Shown here one piece after another: positions 34,460 through 43,213 of a DNA stretch of 45,617 nt. This stretch comes from Muribaculaceae bacterium (lineage in GTDB: Bacteria > Bacteroidota > Bacteroidia > Bacteroidales > Muribaculaceae): contig JAFUVK010000040.1 in the NCBI GenBank assembly GCA_017477555.1, positions 1-45,617 on the forward strand, read 5' to 3'. The notes under the pieces were generated by a model. The model had not been told where the DNA came from and did not search any database. It saw only the letters and a list, made by a program, of their open reading frames with translations. Position 1 is the stretch's first letter, and the number at the start of each line of letters is the position of its first letter. Made by a program: the position numbers and the translations under genes.

Positions 34460-36565
34460 ATGAAAACCATCATCATGAGTGCCGCATTGATTGCCGCAAC
34501 AGGAGTGGCCACACAGGCCCGCACCATCCAGTATCCCGAGGCCCGCCGAGTCGACACGGTCGACACCTACTTCGGCACCCAAGTGCCCGATCCCTACCGC
34601 TGGCTCGAGGACGACAACAGCCAGGAGACCGCAGCATGGGTCAGGGCTGAGAACCAACTCACACAGGACTACCTGAAGAAAATCCCATTCCGCAACAAGG
34701 TGAAAAAACGCATCACCCAGCTCGCCAACTACGAAAAGGTGGGCGCACCATTCAAGGTCAACGATAAGTTCTACTTCTTCAAGAACGACGGCCTGCAGAA
34801 CCAGAGTGTGCTCTATGTGCGAGACAACCTGAATGCCGAGCCGCGCATGGTGCTGGACCCGAACACCCTGTCGGCCGACGGGACGGTGGCCCTGGCGAGC
34901 ATCGATTTCTCGCACGACGGACACTACATGGCCTACGTCATCTCGCGCAACGGCAGCGACTGGAATGAGATCTACGTAATGGACATGCACACGGGCAAGC
35001 TGCTTGACGACCACATCGTCTGGGCAAAGTTTACCGACGCGCAGTGGCTGGGCGACGGATTCTTCTACAGCTGCTACGACGCGCCCGAAGATGCCAAGTC
35101 GTCAAAGAACGAGTACCACAAGGTCAAGTACCACAAACTGGGCACACCGCAAAGCGAAGACTACATCGAGTTGCAAAACCAGAGCGAGCCGCTCCTCTTC
35201 CATCAGGTCACTGTCATGGACAACGAGCGCTATATCTTCGCCTGGGTCAGTGAGGGCGATGGCAACGAGCTGTGGGTCAAAGACCTGAAAGACCGCAACC
35301 CACACTATTTGCGCCTGGCCAGCAACCGACGTTATACCTACAGCCCCATCGGTGTGCAAGACGGCAAGATCTACGTCTACACCAACGACGACGCGCCATG
35401 CTACAAGATTCGCGCCTACGATGCCAACCACCTGGGCGAGAAGAACTACACCGACTTTGTTCCCGAACGCGAATGGGTGCTGAGCGGTGCTCAGATGGCC
35501 GACCATCAGTTTATCCTCACCTACGACCGCGATGCCTCGAGCCACCCCTACGTGTACGACCGACAGGGCCGCGAGGTTCGCGAAATCAAGCTGCCCACAT
35601 TCGGGTCGGTGGGCTTCAGCAGCAAGCGCGACCAGCAGGAGGTCTTCTACAGCTTTGCCAGCTACACCTTCCCCACATCGGTCTACAGCTACAACATGTC
35701 CACAGGCGAGTCGAAGCTATACTTCAGGCCTAAAGTGGCGCTCACCCCCGAGGACTATGTCACCGAGCAGGTGTTCTATCCCAGCAAGGACGGCACACGC
35801 ATCCCGATGTTCCTCATCTACAAGAAGGGGATGAAGCGCGACGGCAAGCGGCCGGTGTTCCTCTACGGCTACGGCGGATTCAACGCCAGCATGAACCCTG
35901 GCTTCAACTACTACCGCACACCATTTGCTCTGATTGAGGCTGGCGGCATAGGAGCGTTCACCAACCTTCGCGGCGGCGGGGAGTATGGCGAGAAGTGGCA
36001 TGAGGCCGGCACCAAGATGCAGAAGCAGAACGTGTTCGACGACTTTATCGCCGCGGCCGAGTGGCTCATCAAAGAACGATACACCACGCCGAAGAAAATT
36101 GCCTGCAACGGTGCCAGCAACGGCGGACTGCTCGTGGGAGCTGTGGTCAACCAGCGCCCCGACCTGTTCGGAGCAGCCGTTCCCCAGGTTGGCGTGATGG
36201 ACATGCTTCGCTACCACCGATTCACCATCGGCTGGAACTGGGCTCCCGACTATGGACGCAGCGACGACTCCAAGGAGATGTTTAAGTACCTCAAGGCCTA
36301 CTCGCCGCTGCACACCATACGCAACGATGGCACCAAGTATCCGCCCATACTGGTGACCAGTGGCGACCACGACGACCGCGTGGTGCCGGCTCACTCGTTT
36401 AAGTATGCCGCTACGCTGCAGGCCAGCAACACTGGCGATGCGGTCAAGCTCATCCGTGTCGACATCAACGCCGGCCATGGCGGCGGCAAGCCCATCAGCA
36501 AGGTCATCGACGAGTATACCGACATCCACTCGTTTATCCTCTACAACCTGGGAGTCAAGTATTGA
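34460..36565 (+). CDS. prolyl oligopeptidase family S9A peptidase
   Basis: This 701-residue protein has a signal peptide (MKTIIMSAALIAATGVATQA), so it is exported, probably to the periplasm. An N-terminal stretch (IQYPEARRVDTVDTYFGTQVPDPYRWLEDD) is the classical S9A opening, followed by a seven-bladed propeller (about 90-410) and the alpha/beta-hydrolase domain (about 430-701). The catalytic triad is visible: Ser553 in NGASNGG, Asp638/639 in SGDHDDRVVP and His673 in NAGHGGG. Prolyl oligopeptidases cut short peptides after proline. It is monocistronic or first before the SH3/SPOR gene, with a repeat-filled 136-bp gap. Confidence 0.93.
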   Translation: MKTIIMSAALIAATGVATQARTIQYPEARRVDTVDTYFGTQVPDPYRWLEDDNSQETAAWVRAENQLTQDYLKKIPFRNKVKKRITQLANYEKVGAPFKVNDKFYFFKNDGLQNQSVLYVRDNLNAEPRMVLDPNTLSADGTVALASIDFSHDGHYMAYVISRNGSDWNEIYVMDMHTGKLLDDHIVWAKFTDAQWLGDGFFYSCYDAPEDAKSSKNEYHKVKYHKLGTPQSEDYIELQNQSEPLLFHQVTVMDNERYIFAWVSEGDGNELWVKDLKDRNPHYLRLASNRRYTYSPIGVQDGKIYVYTNDDAPCYKIRAYDANHLGEKNYTDFVPEREWVLSGAQMADHQFILTYDRDASSHPYVYDRQGREVREIKLPTFGSVGFSSKRDQQEVFYSFASYTFPTSVYSYNMSTGESKLYFRPKVALTPEDYVTEQVFYPSKDGTRIPMFLIYKKGMKRDGKRPVFLYGYGGFNASMNPGFNYYRTPFALIEAGGIGAFTNLRGGGEYGEKWHEAGTKMQKQNVFDDFIAAAEWLIKERYTTPKKIACNGASNGGLLVGAVVNQRPDLFGAAVPQVGVMDMLRYHRFTIGWNWAPDYGRSDDSKEMFKYLKAYSPLHTIRNDGTKYPPILVTSGDHDDRVVPAHSFKYAATLQASNTGDAVKLIRVDINAGHGGGKPISKVIDEYTDIHSFILYNLGVKY

Positions 36566-36578
36566 GATTTGAAGGAGT

Positions 36579-36700
36579 AGGGTAGTGGGGTAGTGGGGTA
36601 GTAAGGCCGTTACCTTTTCGAATGCTCGATGGCTACTCGCCCGGCCCTGCGACCCGAACTCGCGCCCTTTATGAATTATAAATTATTAATCATGCATTAA
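36579..36700. repeat. 8-bp GGGTAGTG repeat and 7-bp AT repeat
   Basis: Positions about 36580-36604 hold three units of GGGTAGTG/GGGTAGTA in exact 8-bp phase, the reverse-strand counterpart of the CTACCCCA units at 8423-8446 and 15481-15500. TCGA cores at 36618 and 36627 follow. Before the next gene a 7-bp series (TTATGAA, TTATAAA, TTATTAA, TCATGCA, about 36668-36697) repeats the AT-rich type seen at 9898 and 26198. Confidence 0.7.
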
Positions 36701-36701
36701 C

Positions 36702-37310
36702 ATGAAACATTTCATCTCCACACTATGCGTGGTGCTGGTGGCCATGATCACTGGCACTGTCGTGGCGCAGACACAACGCGTCTACGCAACCGCGACCGAC
36801 GGTTACCTCAATGTGCGCGAAGAGCCCCGTGGCGACGCCTTTGTCGTCGATGTGCTATTCACCGGTGACTCGGGGGCAAAGTACCTGGGCAAGCAAGGCA
36901 ACTGGTACAAGATTGAGCACGACGGCCAGGTGGGATATGTGGTGGCACGTTATGCCACACTCAGTGCCACCAAGCCCAATGTAAAGCCGTTCAAAGGCAA
37001 ACTGTACTACGTCGTTGTACAGAGCTTCGAAAGCCTGGAGCATGCCAAGGCAGCCGCCGAGAACATGCCCGACGCTCTATTGAGCCCAGTTTATCGCGCC
37101 GTCGACAAGGATGGCAAAGTCAAGTACCGCATATGCACCAACTGCTGCAGCAGCCTGGCTACCGCCAAGGAGTGCCAGCGGCAAATCAAAGAACTGGCGG
37201 GATGGGAGTCATGGATATGGACCACTGAGGGGTTTCCACAGTGTGCCTACCGCCCCGAAAGCCTCTACGATGGATCCATCGCCGTGGCACCACTGACACC
37301 CATGAATTGA
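36702..37310 (+). CDS. exported SH3b and SPOR-like domain protein
   Basis: This 202-residue protein has a signal peptide (1-22) and a bacterial SH3 domain (about 25-88, GYLNVREEPRGD and NWYKIEHDGQVGYVVARY). A second module (about 98-170, KLYYVVVQSFESLEHAKAAA and ATAKECQRQIKEL) has the strand-helix-strand-helix pattern of SPOR domains, which bind peptidoglycan stripped of stem peptides. Both domains fit a cell-wall-binding periplasmic protein. Four Cys lie at about residues 144-158, 180. It is 17 bp before rdgB and probably shares its transcript. Confidence 0.8.
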   Translation: MKHFISTLCVVLVAMITGTVVAQTQRVYATATDGYLNVREEPRGDAFVVDVLFTGDSGAKYLGKQGNWYKIEHDGQVGYVVARYATLSATKPNVKPFKGKLYYVVVQSFESLEHAKAAAENMPDALLSPVYRAVDKDGKVKYRICTNCCSSLATAKECQRQIKELAGWESWIWTTEGFPQCAYRPESLYDGSIAVAPLTPMN

Positions 37311-37327
37311 AAAAAACACATCACAAC

Positions 37328-37918
37328 ATGTTGAAAAAGATTGTTTTCGCCACCAACAATGCCCATAAGTTGGACGAACTGCGACAAATCATGGGCCACA
37401 GCTACCAGGTGCTCAGCCTGGCCGACATCAACTGCCACGACGACATTCCCGAAACAGAGAGCACCATCGAGGGCAATGCACGCATCAAGGCCGAGTATGT
37501 CAAGCAGCACTATGGATACGACTGCTTCAGCGACGACACCGGTCTGGAGATTGACGCCCTTGGGGGTGAGCCAGGCGTGATGAGCGCGCGCTATGGCGGC
37601 GTGGCACACGACAGCGAACGCAACATCGACAAGGTGCTGCGACTGATGGACGGCATCCCCATGGAGCGGCGCACCGCCCACTTCCGCACTGTCATCTGCC
37701 TGATTCAAGATGGACAGGAGCACACGTTTGAGGGTAGGGTAGAGGGACACATACTCACCGAGCGACACGGCACGGGAGGATTCGGCTACGACAGCATCTT
37801 CAGGCCACTGGAGGCCGATGGCAGCACGTTTGCGCAGATGACGCCCGAGCAAAAGAACGCCATCAGCCACCGCGGACGTGCCGTGGCAGCCCTGGTAGCC
37901 TACCTGCAGGACAAATAG
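37328..37918 (+). CDS. rdgB: XTP/dITP diphosphatase (RdgB/HAM1)
   Basis: This 196-residue pyrophosphatase removes ITP, dITP and XTP from the nucleotide pool. I choose the ATG at 37328 (MLKKIVFATNNAHKLDEL), where the family's substrate-binding start lies. Other signatures are FSDDTGLEIDALGGEPGVMSARYGG, TGGFGYDSIF and SHRGRAV. The length is normal. It is probably co-transcribed with the SH3/SPOR gene and is followed by a hairpin. Confidence 0.95.
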   Translation: MLKKIVFATNNAHKLDELRQIMGHSYQVLSLADINCHDDIPETESTIEGNARIKAEYVKQHYGYDCFSDDTGLEIDALGGEPGVMSARYGGVAHDSERNIDKVLRLMDGIPMERRTAHFRTVICLIQDGQEHTFEGRVEGHILTERHGTGGFGYDSIFRPLEADGSTFAQMTPEQKNAISHRGRAVAALVAYLQDK

Positions 37919-37921
37919 AAC

Positions 37922-37954
37922 GAGCGCGCCGCGACTTCACAGCCAGGCGCGCTC
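37922..37954 (+). terminator. hairpin after rdgB
   Basis: A 9-bp perfect stem (GAGCGCGCC with GGCGCGCTC) has a 15-base loop and starts 3 bases after the rdgB stop. No T-run follows, so strength is uncertain. Confidence 0.5.
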
Positions 37955-37969
37955 TGCATCGAATTCAAC

Positions 37970-38047
37970 TTACTGATTTGTTTGTGCGCCGGCAGCCCTG
38001 CCGGCGCTCACTCTGCCCGAATCCTTTGTAACAAGTGTGTCTTTCAT
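37970..38047 (-). CDS. possible 25-residue small protein
   Basis: In the 295-base gap between rdgB and the RelA/SpoT homologue gene the minus strand reads an ATG at 38047 with a purine-rich GAGGAAAA 9 bases upstream, then 25 codons (MKDTLVTKDSGRVSAGRAAG...) and TAA. A TACCTTTG box (38093-38100) lies 46 bases before it. The 3' half of the frame coincides with a 9-bp perfect hairpin (GCGCCGGCA/TGCCGGCGC, 37986-38007), which could instead be a terminator of a small RNA. I recognise no family, and coding is unproven. Confidence 0.3.
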   Translation of the reverse strand: MKDTLVTKDSGRVSAGRAAGAQTNQ

Positions 38048-38092
38048 GGCACGTTTTCCTCGTCGACAGCGATTATCCTCGCAACGACATCG

Positions 38093-38100
38093 CAAAGGTA
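38093..38100 (-). promoter_or_regulatory. -7 box directed into the rdgB/RSH gap
   Basis: The minus strand reads TACCTTTG; a TTG lies 16 bases further upstream. It would start a short transcript of about 100-170 bases toward the hairpin at 37986-38007. Confidence 0.35.
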
Positions 38101-38184
38101 GGCCTGCGATGCGCCACAATCAGGCACAACCGGTTTAAAAAATATTTTTTTACCATTATCGGTGAAATTGTCAAGAAAAAGCAC

Positions 38185-38192
38185 TACCTTTG
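38185..38192 (+). promoter_or_regulatory. -7 box of the RelA/SpoT homologue gene
   Basis: TACCTTTG, 21 bases before the ATG at 38214, predicts a leader of roughly 17 bases. A TTG lies 14 bases upstream, shorter than consensus. Confidence 0.45.
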
Positions 38193-38213
38193 CATTCCTT
38201 GACTGATTGCCCT

Positions 38214-40466
38214 ATGACTACACCCACCCAACTCACACCAGCACAAGAATCAGCGATGATCGATAGCGCTTATCGGCGACTGCTCGACGGATACCTGCGA
38301 AGCAACCACCGAAAGAAGGTCGACATCATCGACAAAGCATACCGCTTTGCGCGCGACGCGCATCAGGGAATCCGCCGCCGCTCGGGCGAGCCATACATCA
38401 TGCACCCCATCGCCGTGGCCACCATCGTGAGCCAGGAGATTGGGCTGGGGTCGACCTCGATTTGCGCAGCCCTGCTGCACGACGTGGTCGAGGACACCGA
38501 CTACACCGTGGAGGACATCGAGGCGCAGTTTGGCAAAAAGATTGCGCAGATTGTGGACGGGCTGACCAAAATCTCTGGCGGAATCTTCGGCGACTTGGCA
38601 TCGGTTCAGGCCGAGAACTTTCGAAAACTGCTACTGACGATGAGCGACGACATCCGCGTGGTGCTCATCAAGATGGCCGACCGCCTGCACAACATGCGCA
38701 CCCTGCAGTCGATGCCTCCCCAAAAGCAGTACAAGATAGCCGGCGAGACACTGTACATCTACGCACCGCTAGCCCACAGGCTTGGGCTGTTTGCCATCAA
38801 GACCGAGCTCGAGGACCTCAGCTTCAAATACGAGCATCCCGATGCCTACGCGCGCATCGAGCAGCAATTGGCACTTAGCGAGGCCAAGCGCAACGAGTTG
38901 TTTGCGCGATTCTCTGCCCCCATCCGACAGCGGCTCGACAGCATGGGACTCAACTACGAGTTCAGGGCGCGCATCAAGTCGTGCTACAGCATCTGGAAGA
39001 AGATGGAGACAAAGCACATCCCCTTCGAGGAGGTCTATGACCTATATGCCGCACGCATAGTCTTCGAGTGCGAGCACGAGTCCGACGAGAAGCGCATCTG
39101 CTGGAACATCTACAGCGAAATCACCGACCTATACCGCCTGCACCCCGACCGCGTTCGCGACTGGATCAGCACCCCCAAGGCCAACGGATACCGGGCACTG
39201 CACATCACCGTCATGGGCCCCGACGGGAACTGGGTGGAGGTGCAGATACGCAGCCGCCACATGGACGACATCGCCGAGCGAGGTTTTGCTGCACACTGGA
39301 AGTACAAGATTGGCGAGGGCGAAGAGGAGAGCGAGCTGGCCGCGTGGCTGCAGACCATCGAGGACATTCTCAAGAATCCCGAGCCCAACGCACTCGACTT
39401 TCTCGACACCATCAAGCTCAATCTCTTTGCCAGCGAGATTGTCGTGTTCACGCCCAAGGGCGAGACGATCACTCTGCCCAAGGACGCATCGGTGCTCGAC
39501 ATGGCATTCATGCTACACACCGAGCTGGGTACGCACTGCATCGCCGGAAAGGTCAACCACAAGCTCGTGCCCATGTCGCACCGGCTGGCCAGCGGCGACC
39601 AGGTGGAGGTGCTCACATCGCACTCGCAGCAACCCAAGGCCGAGTGGGACAAGTTTCTGGTTACCGCAAAAGGAAAAACTCGACTGCGAAGCGCCCTGAA
39701 GCACAACCGTCGCATCGTCATCGACCGTGGCGAACGCCGACTGCAGACACTGCTTGCCGAGCACAACATCGAGCCCACCAGCGACGTCATGTCGCGAATC
39801 ATCAGCGCCGAGCATGCCCAAAACAAAGAAGACCTCTACTACATGATCGGCAACGACGAGATTGCGCTGAGCGACCAGCTACTCAAGGGAATCGTGCCCC
39901 AGCAGGGCAACGTCTTCTCGCGGCTGCTGCGCAATCCCTTCGGCGGCAAGACACGTAAACCCACCGCACCGGCCACACCGGCCACCCCCCAGAACACCAA
40001 AGGCAAAATCGACACCAAGCAGGTGTATGTCCTGCGAAGCGACGACGGAGTGAGCAACTACACCATTGCCTCGTGCTGCCACCCCATACCCGGCGACGAC
40101 GTTGTGGGATATGTCAACGAGCGCTCCGAGGTCATTGTACACAAGCTGGACTGCCCAACGGCCATGCGGCTAAAGAGCGTGGACGGCGGCCGACTGGTGC
40201 AGACCCGCTGGGACACCAGCAGCGCTCGCTTCCCAGCCACTATCCACGTCGAGGGCATCGACCGACTGGGTATCCTGCAAGAAATCATCTACATCATCTC
40301 TACCAACATGGCCATCAACATGCGCGCACTCAACATCCGAGCCGACCAGGGCGTGTTTAAGTGCGACCTGAATGTGCTCATTGCCGACACCAATGTGGTG
40401 ACCAATCTGTGCAAGCGACTCAAGCGCGTCAAGGGGGTCAACTCCGCCACACGCGTCAACAACTAA
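38214..40466 (+). CDS. RelA/SpoT homologue, (p)ppGpp synthetase/hydrolase
   Basis: This 750-residue long-form RSH protein begins at the ATG at 38214 (an upstream TTG overlaps the promoter). Domains in order: HD hydrolase (about 45-200, with His50, His64, His89-Asp90 and Glu93-Asp94 in LLHDVVEDTD all present, so the hydrolase looks active); synthetase (about 240-370: YDLYAARIVF, PKANGYRALHITV, RGFAAHWKYK); TGS (about 405-465, VFTPKGETITLPKDASVLDMAF); a helical/Cys-containing region (CCHPIPGDDVVGY); and ACT (about 675-750). It sets alarmone levels in response to starvation. Bacteroidetes often carry two such enzymes, and I cannot tell Rel from SpoT here. A PgpH-like gene follows after 43 bp. 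Confidence 0.94.
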   Translation: MTTPTQLTPAQESAMIDSAYRRLLDGYLRSNHRKKVDIIDKAYRFARDAHQGIRRRSGEPYIMHPIAVATIVSQEIGLGSTSICAALLHDVVEDTDYTVEDIEAQFGKKIAQIVDGLTKISGGIFGDLASVQAENFRKLLLTMSDDIRVVLIKMADRLHNMRTLQSMPPQKQYKIAGETLYIYAPLAHRLGLFAIKTELEDLSFKYEHPDAYARIEQQLALSEAKRNELFARFSAPIRQRLDSMGLNYEFRARIKSCYSIWKKMETKHIPFEEVYDLYAARIVFECEHESDEKRICWNIYSEITDLYRLHPDRVRDWISTPKANGYRALHITVMGPDGNWVEVQIRSRHMDDIAERGFAAHWKYKIGEGEEESELAAWLQTIEDILKNPEPNALDFLDTIKLNLFASEIVVFTPKGETITLPKDASVLDMAFMLHTELGTHCIAGKVNHKLVPMSHRLASGDQVEVLTSHSQQPKAEWDKFLVTAKGKTRLRSALKHNRRIVIDRGERRLQTLLAEHNIEPTSDVMSRIISAEHAQNKEDLYYMIGNDEIALSDQLLKGIVPQQGNVFSRLLRNPFGGKTRKPTAPATPATPQNTKGKIDTKQVYVLRSDDGVSNYTIASCCHPIPGDDVVGYVNERSEVIVHKLDCPTAMRLKSVDGGRLVQTRWDTSSARFPATIHVEGIDRLGILQEIIYIISTNMAINMRALNIRADQGVFKCDLNVLIADTNVVTNLCKRLKRVKGVNSATRVNN

Positions 40467-40509
40467 TAAGCATCAAAATAATTCAACCCTCTAACTACGT
40501 TAGTTATTA

Positions 40510-42600
40510 ATGACTCACGATAGAAAACACAACCTGCTCGTGGCACTGATGATGCTGGTAGGCGTGGCTATGATTGCCCTGTCGCTGCCGCACCACACCG
40601 GGCAGATGGACCTCATGCTCTCGCACCAGGTGGGCAAGCCATGGCGCAACCCCACGCTGATTGCGCCATTCGACATCCCCATCGAGTACGACGAGGCTAC
40701 CAAGCAGCGACTCACCGACAGTGTGGACGCGCACTTTGTTCACTTCTACAAGCACGACGCGCAGCTGGGCAGCCAGAAAGCCATGCTGCTGGACCGCGCC
40801 CTCAAGAACCAGCCGACGCTGCCCGCCACAGTGCGACACCAGGTGGTGAGCTTGCTGGCACAAGTTTACCAGGATGGCATCATCGACAACGAGGCTTACG
40901 ACAAGATTGCCGCTGGAAAGATGTCGCAGGTGAGCATCCGCAACGGCTCGGAGATGACCGCCATGTCGACCCACACCATGCGTTCGGCAGGACGAGCTTT
41001 CGAGACCATCGACTCGGCACTTGCCAGCTCGCCCTACCGGCAAGTGGTGCAGCAGGTGGGGCTGGGCAGCTATCTCGAGCCCAACTACGTCATCGACGAG
41101 CAGGAAGACGCCAAGTGGTATAACGATGCCCTGAGCACAGCACTCACTCCTCCCAGCAACCACATCGTACAGATGGGCGAGGCCATCATCTTCACCGGCA
41201 ATGTGGTCACCCCCGAGAAGGATGCCATCATCAAGACCTACAAGCAGATGGTCGAGAGCAATGCGCAGAAGCATGCCGATACCCACAACTACACACTGCT
41301 CGGACAGGTGTTGATAGTGACCATACTGATGCTGGTGTTCTACGTGTTTGCACGGCTCATGCGCCCACGCGTGTTCTCCAACCTGCGCCGCATGACGTTT
41401 CTCATCACGTTCATGACACTGATGGTGGTGGCTGTGCTGTGGATTGTGCGGTTCAGGGCCAACTATATGTACCTCATCCCGTTTGCGATGACTCCCATCA
41501 TTGTGAGCACATTCTTTGACGCGCGCACGTCATTCTTCGTCCACCTGATTGTGGTGCTCATCTGCTCGCTGGTGGCCCGCGAGCAGGCCGCGTTCATCAT
41601 CATGCAGTTTCTGGCAGGAGCTGTGGCCATCGCCTCGATGCAGGAGCTCACCAAGCGCTCACAGCTGGTGCGCTGCGCCATGCTCATCTTTGTCACCTAC
41701 TGCACCTCGTTTGTTGCCCTGGAACTGGTTCGGGGCATCGACCTGGCCAATATCGACTGGCATCACATCATCTACTTCGGAGTCAACACGGTGGTGCTCT
41801 CGTTTGCTTACGTGGGCATCTTCGTGGTCGAGAAGATATTTGGCTTTACCTCCACCGTCACACTGGTCGAACTCAGCGACATCAACACCCCCGTGCTGCG
41901 ACAGCTGTCGGAGAAGTGCCCAGGCACCTTCCAGCACGCCCTGCAGGTAGCCAACATAGCCTCGGAAGCCGCCGTCAAGATTGGTGCCAATGTGCAGCTG
42001 GTGCGTGCCGGAGCATTATACCACGACATCGGCAAGGTCGAGAATCCGGCATTCTTCACCGAGAACCAGACGGGTGTCAACCCACACGATGCCCTGGCGC
42101 CCGAACAGAGCGCCCGCATCGTCATCCAGCACGTCACCGACGGCATGCGCATGGCCGGCGCGGCGCGACTGCCTGGAGTCATCAAGGACATGATATGCCA
42201 GCATCACGGTCGCGGCATCACCAAGTACTTCTACACACAGGCATGCAAGGCACAGCCCGACGAACAAGTCGACCCGGCACCTTACACCTACCCCGGCCCC
42301 AACCCCCAGTCGCGAGAGGCAGCCATCGTCATGATGGCCGATGGCTGTGAGGCCGCCGTCAAGAGCCTGCACGACCACAGCGAGCAATCCATACGCACCA
42401 TGGTCGACCGCGTCGTTGACGGGCAGATTGCCGACGGTCTGCTGCGAGAGGCACCCATCAGTTTCCGAGATGTCGAAACTGCAAAGCGCATCTTCACCGA
42501 GCGTCTCAAAGCGTTCTACTACACCCGCATCAGCTATCCCGACGACATCCGCCCCCACACCGAAGGCGACACTCCCGCCGAAGTTAATAATGCTGAATAA
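40510..42600 (+). CDS. 7TM-HD family phosphodiesterase, PgpH-like
   Basis: This 696-residue membrane protein has one N-terminal helix (about 9-27), an extracytoplasmic helical 7TMR-HDED domain (about 30-255) and seven transmembrane helices (about 265-455). The cytoplasmic HD domain (about 475-660) has the His505-Asp506 pair in YHDIGKVENPAFF, HDAL and QHH(G) further metal ligands, and MMADGCEAA. The layout is that of PgpH, which degrades c-di-AMP; activity is inferred from architecture. It lies 43 bp after the RSH gene on the same strand and overlaps the start of the next gene by 11 bases, suggesting an operon. Confidence 0.88.
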   Translation: MTHDRKHNLLVALMMLVGVAMIALSLPHHTGQMDLMLSHQVGKPWRNPTLIAPFDIPIEYDEATKQRLTDSVDAHFVHFYKHDAQLGSQKAMLLDRALKNQPTLPATVRHQVVSLLAQVYQDGIIDNEAYDKIAAGKMSQVSIRNGSEMTAMSTHTMRSAGRAFETIDSALASSPYRQVVQQVGLGSYLEPNYVIDEQEDAKWYNDALSTALTPPSNHIVQMGEAIIFTGNVVTPEKDAIIKTYKQMVESNAQKHADTHNYTLLGQVLIVTILMLVFYVFARLMRPRVFSNLRRMTFLITFMTLMVVAVLWIVRFRANYMYLIPFAMTPIIVSTFFDARTSFFVHLIVVLICSLVAREQAAFIIMQFLAGAVAIASMQELTKRSQLVRCAMLIFVTYCTSFVALELVRGIDLANIDWHHIIYFGVNTVVLSFAYVGIFVVEKIFGFTSTVTLVELSDINTPVLRQLSEKCPGTFQHALQVANIASEAAVKIGANVQLVRAGALYHDIGKVENPAFFTENQTGVNPHDALAPEQSARIVIQHVTDGMRMAGAARLPGVIKDMICQHHGRGITKYFYTQACKAQPDEQVDPAPYTYPGPNPQSREAAIVMMADGCEAAVKSLHDHSEQSIRTMVDRVVDGQIADGLLREAPISFRDVETAKRIFTERLKAFYYTRISYPDDIRPHTEGDTPAEVNNAE

Positions 42601-43141
42601 TGCGGGCTTCCATGCAATAAAGCCCCTCAACAGTAGTTATATAGACAGTTTGATTACACAATACATACTCTTGACACTGGGCATTGCCATGCTGGTGGCA
42701 GCCGCGGTGTTGCTGTTCCGCCCCAGCAAGGTCGTGGCCGCCTTGCCTGCGTTCATCGGTATGCTGCTGCTCCACCTCAGCTACTTTATCGCCGTCAAGA
42801 CGGGAACCTTCCTGTTCTGGGGCACCGCTACGGCACTGGTGGCTGGCCTGGCCTACATGTCGCCCCAGGGCGAGCCCGACGGGCAGAAAGCCAGCAACCT
42901 ATATATCGGAACGTCGGCCATCGCGGGCTGTCTGCTGGGCATGATAGTGGGCGCGCGCATCATGGTGCTGGGCGTTGTGCTCGGTGCCTTTGTGGGGCAG
43001 CTAGCCTATAGCCGCACACCTGCCGGGCGCTGGATGCGACAGCCGGCCACAACATTCTTGCAGTACTTCGCAGCCAAGTGCCTGCCCGCCATCGTGGCCG
43101 TTGCCCAGATGGGCATCGCCATCGAGGGATTCCTGATGTAA
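42590..43141 (+). CDS. small multi-pass membrane protein of unknown function
   Basis: This 183-residue protein has an ATG at 42590 that overlaps the end of the PgpH-like gene by 11 bases in another frame. Hydrophobic helices lie at about 24-43, 49-68, 71-90, 106-136 (perhaps two, with a Gly-rich GMIVGARIMVLGVVLGAFVG zipper) and 160-181. I do not recognise the family. The overlap implies translational coupling, so it may assist the phosphodiesterase or another envelope process; that is inference. Confidence 0.75.
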   Translation: MLNNAGFHAIKPLNSSYIDSLITQYILLTLGIAMLVAAAVLLFRPSKVVAALPAFIGMLLLHLSYFIAVKTGTFLFWGTATALVAGLAYMSPQGEPDGQKASNLYIGTSAIAGCLLGMIVGARIMVLGVVLGAFVGQLAYSRTPAGRWMRQPATTFLQYFAAKCLPAIVAVAQMGIAIEGFLM

Positions 43142-43146
43142 TTTAT

Positions 43147-43203
43147 AATTGAGAATTAAGAATTAAACCAGAGCATCTAGAATTACTAGAACATCTAGAA
43201 CAA
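43147..43203. repeat. 7-bp AATTAAG units followed by 9-bp CTAGA units
   Basis: A 7-bp series (AATTGAG, AATTAAG, AATTAAA, about 43147-43167) is followed by three CTAGA cores at 43177, 43186 and 43195, exactly 9 bp apart, with variable ATTA, ACAT and ACAA after the core. It fills the 72-bp spacer before the DUF4919-like gene and repeats the design of the large array at 21491. Confidence 0.88.
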
Positions 43204-43213
43204 GACAACAAAA

